DNA of 9,475 bases from Candidatus Nomurabacteria bacterium. Its GTDB lineage: Bacteria > Patescibacteriota > Minisyncoccia > Phycocordibacterales > UBA9973. The DNA lies in assembly GCA_026395935.1 (NCBI GenBank), contig JAPLXT010000045.1, positions 1 to 9,475 of the forward strand, written 5' to 3'. This document shows positions 5,038-9,475 of this stretch, piece by piece (positions within the stretch are counted from its first letter, which is position 1; each line of letters begins with the position of its first letter). Made by a program: the position numbers and the translations under genes. The notes under the pieces were generated by a model. The model was not told the DNA's origin, searched no databases, and was given only the letters and a program-made list of their open reading frames with translations.

Positions 5038-7158
5038 ATGGATATTTTAAATTATTTTATGGCTAAAAAAGAAGAAAAAAAAGTAAAAGAAGTTCATTAT
5101 GGTGCTGAGCAAATCTCAGTTCTTGAAGGTCTCGAACCTGTACGACGCCGTCCTGGTATGTATATTGGTTCGACTGGTATAGAAGGACTTCATCATTTGA
5201 TTTGGGAAATTTTTGATAACTCTCGCGATGAAGCGATGGGTGGATTCTGTGATCATATTGAAGTTACAATGTTGCCAGACAACTCTGTTCGCGTCGTTGA
5301 TAATGGTCGCGGTATTCCAGTAGGTATTCATCCAAAGACAAAAGTTTCTGCTCTTGAAACAGTTATGACGACACTCCACGCTGGAGGAAAGTTCGGAGGA
5401 GAAGACAGTGGTTACAAAGTTTCTGGAGGTCTTCACGGAGTTGGTGCTTCTGTCGTGAATGCACTTTCTATTTATACTAAAGCAGAAGTTCACACTGATG
5501 GTGGAAAATATATCCAAGAATATACTCAAGGTAAGAGAAAGGCTCTTGTTAAAAAAGTTGGCTCTTCAAAACTACATGGTACAATTATTTCCTTCCAGCC
5601 TGATGAAGAAATTTTTAAACAAGTTAGGTTTGATTGGAATACAGTTATAGCTCATTTACGGCAGCAAGCTTACCTTGTAAAGGGCCTTCGTATAGATATT
5701 ATAGATGCACGTGAATGGGATCCCTTAACAGGAGGTAAAGGCAAGAGTAGTGATTATGATAATGCTTTTTGGTTTAGAGAATTAGAGCTCGAAGTTCCTT
5801 CTACTACTTTTTATTTTGAAGGAGGGCTTGTTTCTCTTGTAAAGTTTTATAATAAATCTGAGAAGCCTATTCACTCTACTGTTTTTTATGTAGAAAAAGA
5901 ACTTGATCAAGTTGGAGTTGAGGTGGCACTGCAGTATGTAGATGGTATCAACTCTGATATTATTCCTTTCGCAAACAATATTCACAATCCTGAAGGTGGT
6001 ACTCATGTCACTGGATTTAAAACAGCACTTACTCGTATACTAAATACTTATGGTAAAAAGAATAATTTAATAAAAGAAGCTGATGGTGGATTTACTGGAG
6101 ATGATGTTCTTGAGGGCCTTACCGCTGTCATATCTGTGAAGCTTCGTGAAATACAATTTGAGGGTCAGACGAAAGCAAAGCTTGGTTCTACAGAAGCTCA
6201 AGGAGCTGTGGCAACCGTTTTTGGAGATGCCTTTACATCATTTCTAGAAGAGAATCCAGATGAAGCAAAGTCTATAATCAGCAAATCCTTACTTGCTTTA
6301 CGTGCCAGAAAGGCCGCTAAGGCCGCTAAAGACTCAATCCTTCGTAAAGGTGCTCTTGAAGGTATGACGCTTCCAGGCAAGCTTGCAGACTGTCAGGCTA
6401 AGGATGCTGAGAGTGGGGAGCTTTTTATAGTAGAGGGAGATTCCGCTGGTGGTACGGCTAAGATGGGAAGAGATAGAAAGTTTCAAGCCATCCTTCCTCT
6501 TCGTGGTAAAATTCTAAATGTTGAGAGAGCTCGTCTTGATCGAATGTTGGGTTCAGAGCAAATCAAGAATTTAGTTATTGCTATGGGTACGTCCATAGGG
6601 GATACTTTTGATCTTGGAAAAATACGTTATCACAAAATAATTATGGCGACCGATGCCGACGTTGACGGAGCCCATATTCGTACATTGATAATGACCTTGA
6701 TGTATCGTTATTTCAGACCAATTTTAGATGCTGGTTATGTTTATATTGCACAGCCACCACTATTCAAAATCAAAATTGGGAAAGAAGTTTCTTATGCTTA
6801 TTCTGATGAAGAGAGAGACAAAATTCTCGGTAAGGATGCTCCATCCCTAGAAGAGTTATTAAAAGAATCGGCAAACGAAGAAGGAAATGAAAATCAAGAA
6901 GAAGAGGAAGAAGAAGAAAATTCAAAAAATAAAAAGACTGCCAAAATTCATGTTCAAAGATATAAAGGTCTCGGAGAAATGAATTCAGATGAACTTTGGG
7001 AAACAACAATGAATCCTGCTAAAAGAATTTTGAAGCAAGTTTCTGTCGTAGACGCTGAAGATGCTAATAAGGTATTTGATATGCTTATGGGTTCTGAAGT
7101 GCCACCCCGTAAATCTTTCATCACATCTCATGCAAAGATGGCAAACTTGGATATATAA
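5038..7158 (+). CDS. gyrB: DNA gyrase subunit B
   Basis: ATPase and TOPRIM subunit of the type IIA topoisomerase that introduces negative supercoils together with GyrA. GHKL ATPase motifs are present: EIFDNSRDEA with catalytic Glu57 and Asn61, VVDNGRGIP with Asp88, and GGLHGVGASVVNALS. The TOPRIM part carries FIVEGDSAGG (Glu466) and DADVDG (Asp539, Asp541, Asp543). The C-terminal QRYKGLGEMNSDELWETTMNP and EVPPRKSFI complete the subunit. The GRDRKFQAILPLRGKILNVE wording favours GyrB over ParE. It is 706 residues from ATG 5038 or 699 from ATG 5059 (MAKKEEKK); neither has a Shine-Dalgarno sequence, and the second start would give a more ordinary N-terminus. A low-complexity acidic stretch with seven glutamates in a row (621-627) is followed by a Lys-rich patch just before QRYKGLG, where most GyrB proteins have a short linker. 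The HAD gene starts one base after the stop. Confidence 0.95.
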   Translation: MDILNYFMAKKEEKKVKEVHYGAEQISVLEGLEPVRRRPGMYIGSTGIEGLHHLIWEIFDNSRDEAMGGFCDHIEVTMLPDNSVRVVDNGRGIPVGIHPKTKVSALETVMTTLHAGGKFGGEDSGYKVSGGLHGVGASVVNALSIYTKAEVHTDGGKYIQEYTQGKRKALVKKVGSSKLHGTIISFQPDEEIFKQVRFDWNTVIAHLRQQAYLVKGLRIDIIDAREWDPLTGGKGKSSDYDNAFWFRELELEVPSTTFYFEGGLVSLVKFYNKSEKPIHSTVFYVEKELDQVGVEVALQYVDGINSDIIPFANNIHNPEGGTHVTGFKTALTRILNTYGKKNNLIKEADGGFTGDDVLEGLTAVISVKLREIQFEGQTKAKLGSTEAQGAVATVFGDAFTSFLEENPDEAKSIISKSLLALRARKAAKAAKDSILRKGALEGMTLPGKLADCQAKDAESGELFIVEGDSAGGTAKMGRDRKFQAILPLRGKILNVERARLDRMLGSEQIKNLVIAMGTSIGDTFDLGKIRYHKIIMATDADVDGAHIRTLIMTLMYRYFRPILDAGYVYIAQPPLFKIKIGKEVSYAYSDEERDKILGKDAPSLEELLKESANEEGNENQEEEEEEENSKNKKTAKIHVQRYKGLGEMNSDELWETTMNPAKRILKQVSVVDAEDANKVFDMLMGSEVPPRKSFITSHAKMANLDI

Positions 7159-7159
7159 A

Positions 7160-7792
7160 ATGAAAAATAAAGTAATAATTTTTGATATGGATGGAGTTTT
7201 ATTTGATACTGTCCCATTTTCAGAAGAATTTTATCTTAAAAGGCACAGTGGAGTTACTAAAGAGATGTATAAAGAAATATATAGTGGTAATTTTCATGAA
7301 GAAGCCAAAAAGTATGCACATCTTGTGCTAGAAGAAACAGAAGAAGAAAGAAAAGAAAGGAGAGCTATTTATGATCAGAAGAAAATAATGACGCCAATGT
7401 TCGAAGGCATGAAAGAACTAGTTGAAGATTTACACAAGAATGGTTGTGTTTTAGTTCTAAATACTAACTCTTTCATAGGTTCTCCTTTACTTGAAAAATC
7501 AAAGATAGATCACTTATTTGATTTTGTTGTTACTGCTGAAATATCAACAAATAAAGTTGAGAAATTTAAAATGATAGAAGATAAATATAAAACTGATAAA
7601 AAAGATGTTATTTTTATAACTGATTCATTAGGGGATATAAAAGAAGCAGATATTGCGAAAGTACCGACAATCGCTGTTACTTGGGGAGTTCATGACCGAA
7701 CATTTTTTGAACGGGAAAAACATTCTAAACTTATAAAAATTGTTGATAAAGTAGAAGAATTAAGCGATTTCATTAAGCAGTATTGGAAATAG
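7160..7792 (+). CDS. HAD-superfamily hydrolase (phosphatase-like)
   Basis: 210 residues with the four HAD motifs: DMDGVLFDT (Asp9 nucleophile, Asp11 acid/base), the Thr/Ser region LNTNSF (Thr102) after the cap, a Lys at 132 or 135, and ITDSLGDIKEA (Asp155, Asp159) for magnesium. The helical stretch between motif 1 and motif 2 (about 18-85) is a C1-type cap, as in phosphoglycolate phosphatase and beta-phosphoglucomutase-like enzymes. The substrate cannot be told from the sequence. The ATG at 7160 is chosen because it puts the nucleophile at the normal position near the N-terminus; the open frame extends 33 codons upstream inside gyrB, but that part has no family resemblance. It is co-transcribed with gyrB by position (1-base gap, no promoter). 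Confidence 0.88.
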   Translation: MKNKVIIFDMDGVLFDTVPFSEEFYLKRHSGVTKEMYKEIYSGNFHEEAKKYAHLVLEETEEERKERRAIYDQKKIMTPMFEGMKELVEDLHKNGCVLVLNTNSFIGSPLLEKSKIDHLFDFVVTAEISTNKVEKFKMIEDKYKTDKKDVIFITDSLGDIKEADIAKVPTIAVTWGVHDRTFFEREKHSKLIKIVDKVEELSDFIKQYWK

Positions 7793-7817
7793 AATTTTAA
7801 TTAATTAGTTTTCCTGA

Positions 7818-7840
7818 TTTACATTTTATAGACGGCCGTC
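7818..7840 (+). repeat. Direct repeat copy 1 (upstream of the PaaX-like gene)
   Basis: The 23 bases are identical to 8423-8445. They consist of an AT-rich TTTACATTTTATA followed by the perfect 10-base palindrome GACGGCCGTC. Allowing three mismatches, similarity to the second copy extends to 7851 (31 of 34 positions). The GC-rich palindrome stands out in an almost pure AT spacer. Confidence 0.85.
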
Positions 7841-7860
7841 ACAAAATTGTAATTTTGTGA
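7831..7860 (+). promoter_or_regulatory. Tandem palindromes over the PaaX-like promoter: probable operator
   Basis: Two palindromes adjoin. The first is GACGGCCGTC (7831-7840). The second has 10-base arms, TCACAAAATT (7839-7848) and AATTTTGTGA (7851-7860), around a 2-base centre, and is perfect. The first covers the likely -35 and the second fills the spacer up to the -10, the standard place for a repressor site. The gene immediately downstream encodes a PaaX-like winged-helix protein, so autoregulation is the simplest reading. Binding is inferred and not shown. Confidence 0.6.
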
Positions 7861-7866
7861 TACAAT
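7838..7866 (+). promoter_or_regulatory. Predicted promoter of the PaaX-like gene, possibly leaderless
   Basis: TACAAT (7861-7866) preceded by TGA (7858-7860) gives an extended -10. GTCACA (7838-7843) is a 4-of-6 match to the -35 consensus at a 17-base spacer. The -10 ends 6 bases before the ATG at 7873, the same distance as at murI, so the transcript probably begins at or next to the start codon. Confidence 0.5.
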
Positions 7867-7872
7867 ATAAGT

Positions 7873-8418
7873 ATGAGGTATAAAGGGTATATAGTTGGTT
7901 CAATTGAAAAGGAATTACTAAAATTAATTTTAAATGTTAAAGATAGAGAATTATCTAATAAATATGATGAATCTTTTTATAATATTTTTAAAACTGCTCG
8001 TCAGAAATATCAGTATCCTGAAACTATAAAAAGAATGAAAGAAAAAGGGTTAATTAATTTTATAAATAAAGAAGGAGATTTAAAAATAATTTTAACAAAT
8101 AAAGGTAAACAATTAGCTCAAAATTTATTTTTGCAAGATTATAAACAATTCAAAAGACCAACTAAATGGGATGGGAAGTGGAGAATGGTCATGTTTGATA
8201 TTCCAGAAGATAAAAGAAAATTGCGTAATATTTTAAGATTTCATCTAAAAAAGGTTGGATTTTTACAAATACAAGGGAGTATATGGATATATCCTTATCC
8301 TTGTGAGGAAATTGTGACCTTAATTAAGACGAATTTTAATTTTAGTAATGAAGTAATTTATATTACTACAGAATCATTTGAAAATGATAACAAGTTTAAA
8401 AAAGTTTTCAAATTGTAG
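7873..8418 (+). CDS. PaaX-like repressor with Cas2-like C-terminal domain
   Basis: 181 residues in two parts. Residues about 1-90 look like a winged helix (helices from 10-58, RMKEKGLINFINKEGDLKIILTNKGKQLA as recognition and wing, 54-82). Residues about 99-181 have the ferredoxin-like Cas2 pattern: WRMVMFDIPEDKRKLRNILRF with Asp109 where Cas2 has its strand-end aspartate, then GFLQIQGSIWIYPYP (129-143) and VIYITTESF. Proteins of this type in Patescibacteria are often labelled Cas2 or PaaX; here no cas1 or array is present, so a regulator is more likely than a spacer-integration subunit. The gene is distinctly more AT-rich than gyrB or pheS (some 60-base lines have only 8-9 G or C), which hints at acquisition. 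It stands alone between two direct repeats with its own operator-like promoter. Confidence 0.82.
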   Translation: MRYKGYIVGSIEKELLKLILNVKDRELSNKYDESFYNIFKTARQKYQYPETIKRMKEKGLINFINKEGDLKIILTNKGKQLAQNLFLQDYKQFKRPTKWDGKWRMVMFDIPEDKRKLRNILRFHLKKVGFLQIQGSIWIYPYPCEEIVTLIKTNFNFSNEVIYITTESFENDNKFKKVFKL

Positions 8419-8422
8419 TAAT

Positions 8423-8445
8423 TTTACATTTTATAGACGGCCGTC
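8423..8445 (+). repeat. Direct repeat copy 2 (downstream of the PaaX-like gene)
   Basis: Identical over 23 bases to 7818-7840 and starting 4 bases after the stop codon of the PaaX-like gene. Here the palindrome extends to 12 bases (AGACGGCCGTCT). The adjoining 22-base palindrome of copy 1 is only half kept (TGAGAATTGTA at 8446-8456 matches 8 of 11 positions of its left part) and the -10 position reads TAATTT, so this looks like a decayed or partial copy of the operator-promoter block. Confidence 0.85.
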
Positions 8446-8471
8446 TGAGAATTGTAGAATGTGTTTAATTT

Positions 8472-8517
8472 AATAACAAAAATTCCTATAAATTTATTTG
8501 TGGGGATTTTTGTTATT
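8472..8517 (+). terminator. Long AT-rich hairpin after the PaaX-like gene, possible terminator
   Basis: AATAACAAAAATTCC (8472-8486) pairs over 15 positions with 8503-8517, with one G-U pair and a 16-base loop. It begins 53 bases after the PaaX-like stop codon. The 3' arm is U-rich but no clean U tract follows, so termination strength is doubtful; it may instead fold at the 3' end of the message. It directly abuts the next promoter. Confidence 0.45.
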
Positions 8518-8545
8518 TGACTATTTAAGTTAATTACCTTACTAT
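8517..8545 (+). promoter_or_regulatory. Predicted promoter of the 69-residue gene
   Basis: TTGACT (8517-8522) and TACTAT (8540-8545) are separated by 17 bases, a 5-of-6 and a 4-of-6 match. Transcription would start near 8552, leaving about 33 bases of leader before the ATG at 8585. The -35 overlaps the last base of the hairpin stem. Confidence 0.5.
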
Positions 8546-8584
8546 CTAATCAAATAGAAAACACAAACCTTTAAATAAAAGAAG

Positions 8585-8794
8585 ATGGCAAAAACTATGT
8601 TAGAGGAAGAAATGGAGAGAATAAACAATCTTAATCTTCCACCAGAAAGAAAGACAAATATTCTTCTCGTAAAAACAACAGCACTAAAGTTGTCTGAAAA
8701 ACTGCAAGATATTGAACACATTGATTCTCTTGCAGGACTAAGACTTATCGTAAACGAAGAGCTTAAAATATTAGAAAGTCTCTTAAGTTTGTAA
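8585..8794 (+). CDS. Small predicted helical protein, function unknown
   Basis: 69 residues, charged and Leu-rich, with no signal peptide or membrane segment. The pattern suggests two or three helices: MLEEEMERINNL (5-16), a turn at PPERK (19-23), and ILLVKTTALKLSEKLQDIEHI followed by GLRLIVNEELKILESLLSL. I do not recognise a family. Support comes from a promoter with 17-base spacing upstream, an ordinary codon pattern, and a strong terminator starting at its stop codon. AGAAG lies directly against the ATG, too close to serve as a normal Shine-Dalgarno site; a second Met at residue 5 is a possible start. The opposite-strand frame over the same bases has no support. Confidence 0.65.
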   Translation: MAKTMLEEEMERINNLNLPPERKTNILLVKTTALKLSEKLQDIEHIDSLAGLRLIVNEELKILESLLSL

Positions 8795-8830
8795 AAAATC
8801 TGCACAAGTTAGACTTGTGCAGATTTTTTT
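8793..8830. terminator. Strong bidirectional rho-independent terminator
   Basis: A perfect 17-base stem (8793-8809 with 8813-8829) has a 3-base loop and a GC-bearing centre, CTGCACAAGT. On the plus strand the stem runs into seven T (8824-8830); on the minus strand the run of A at 8793-8798 gives the U tract. It lies between convergent genes, 7 bases from the thrS stop, and would end both transcripts. Confidence 0.92.
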
Positions 8831-8836
8831 GTTTTG

Positions 8837-9475
8837 TTAATTTAATATCCTCTCTTTAATTTCTTTTTGAATTCTTTCCATGAAGGATTCCAAAGTTACT
8901 CCTTCAAGTTTCTCTGTTCTGCCCTCTACCGTTATTACACTCGCATCACGTTCTTTGTCGCCTATGACTATTACATAAGGAACTTTACTCATCTTGGCAT
9001 TACGAATTCTCTTTCCAAGTGATTCATTTGAATCATCGAGCTCTACTCTGATATCTGCGTCCTTCAATTCTTTGTAAATACTATCAGCATATTCTTTTTG
9101 ATGTTCAGAAATTGGTAATATTATAACTTGCACGGGTGAAAGCCAGAGAGGGAAGTTCCCCGCAGTTTGTTCTACGAGGAATGCGAAGAACCGATCGAAG
9201 GAACCCATGATTGCTCTGTGGATTATCACGGGATGTTCTTTTTCTCCTTTTTGGTTTGTGAAAAAAAGATCAAATTTATTAGGAGAATAGAAATCTACTT
9301 GAGCTGTAGCTATACTATCTTCTTTCCCATTTACATTTTTTATTTGCACGTCTATTTTGGGTCCATAGAAACTTGCTTCGCCTGTACCTATTACAAACTT
9401 AGCGCCGAATTCTTTAAGCGCTTCTTCAGTTAGTCTCCCTGCTTCTTCCCACATTTCTTTGTTTTGAATATCACC
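8837..9475 (-). CDS. thrS: Threonine--tRNA ligase, C-terminal part (runs off the window)
   Basis: The frame is open to the window edge, 212 codons plus stop, so this is the C-terminal third of a protein usually near 600 residues; the apparent first Met is internal. Class II catalytic-core motifs are present: GEASFYGPKIDVQI, AQVDF, and VIIHRAIMGSFDRF, where the His (86 of the visible part) corresponds to the third zinc ligand. The anticodon-binding HGTP domain follows from about residue 115 (WLSPVQVIILPIS, LGKRIRNAKMSKVPYVIVIGDKE). In the segment that reads CGTVQLDF in E. coli this protein has IATAQVDF: Thr and Gln are kept, while Cys and Gly are replaced by Ile and Ala. The enzyme charges tRNA-Thr in the cytoplasm. 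The gene converges on the 69-residue gene across a shared terminator. Confidence 0.94.
   Translation of the reverse strand, partial: GDIQNKEMWEEAGRLTEEALKEFGAKFVIGTGEASFYGPKIDVQIKNVNGKEDSIATAQVDFYSPNKFDLFFTNQKGEKEHPVIIHRAIMGSFDRFFAFLVEQTAGNFPLWLSPVQVIILPISEHQKEYADSIYKELKDADIRVELDDSNESLGKRIRNAKMSKVPYVIVIGDKERDASVITVEGRTEKLEGVTLESFMERIQKEIKERILN

Noticed and set aside
5116..5529. Minus-strand open frame of 137 codons opposite gyrB
   Set aside because: It is the shadow of the conserved GyrB ATPase region and its product resembles no protein; the same holds for the other minus-strand frames over gyrB.
6307..6336. Tandem repeat AAGGCCGCT in gyrB
   Set aside because: It encodes the RKAAKAAKD helix that is a normal Ala/Lys-rich part of GyrB, so it reflects protein sequence and not a DNA element.
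7839..7860. CRP/FNR-type binding site
   Set aside because: The half-sites are in the opposite order (TCACA first, TGTGA second) and no such regulator is expected or seen; the palindrome is better tied to the adjacent PaaX-like gene.
7873..8418. Cas2 of a CRISPR adaptation module
   Set aside because: The protein has an extra N-terminal winged helix and there is no cas1, no other cas gene and no repeat-spacer array; the two flanking repeats are 605 bases apart and enclose a gene, not spacers.
8542..8805. Minus-strand open frame opposite the 69-residue gene
   Set aside because: The plus-strand frame has a promoter upstream and a terminator at its stop; the minus frame would start inside the bidirectional terminator and has no promoter that I can see.
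71..9475. Alternative genetic code with UGA as glycine, prompted by the absence of TGA among the stops used here
   Set aside because: All main reading frames are full length under the standard code and use ordinary GGN glycine codons; no family motif needs a TGA to be read through.

Overview
The window looks like a piece of a small-genome, AT-rich bacterium of the Candidate Phyla Radiation (Patescibacteria), most likely a Parcubacteria-type lineage. The grounds are: genes packed with gaps of 1 to about 90 bases, no convincing Shine-Dalgarno sequence before any start, a PheS without the usual N-terminal coiled coil, a PheT without the EMAP/OB insertion, a DUF2779 nuclease, and a PaaX-like gene with a Cas2-like C-terminal domain. 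Placement is by recognition of protein families, not by a search.

Layout. Bases 1-51 hold the last 16 codons of an unidentified gene. A glutamate racemase (murI, 71-874) overlaps a two-domain DUF2779 predicted nuclease (861-2354) by 14 bases. A promoter then drives a His-rich 77-residue protein (2425-2658), pheS (2664-3374) and pheT (3378-4945). pheT is broken: near base 3825 about 90 residues of the B3/B4 editing domain are missing and the frame shifts, so it reads as two fragments. An extended -10 promoter precedes gyrB (5038-7158), followed one base later by a HAD hydrolase (7160-7792). Next comes an AT-rich PaaX/Cas2-like gene (7873-8418) bracketed by two copies of a 23-base repeat containing the palindrome GACGGCCGTC; the upstream copy and a second palindrome lie over its promoter. 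A 69-residue protein of unknown role (8585-8794) and the 3' end of thrS on the minus strand (8837-9475) converge on a strong bidirectional terminator.

Functionally most of the window is housekeeping: D-glutamate for peptidoglycan, Phe and Thr tRNA charging, and DNA supercoiling. The parts that stand out are (1) the PaaX/Cas2-like cassette between direct repeats with tandem palindromes on its promoter, (2) the deletion plus frameshift in an otherwise essential pheT, (3) a GC-rich, 63-base palindromic element that sits in frame inside pheT, and (4) promoters whose predicted transcription start coincides with the ATG, suggesting leaderless mRNAs. No CRISPR array, tRNA, rRNA or transposase was seen. 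No stretch over 300 bases lacks a gene; the longest gap is 8419-8584.
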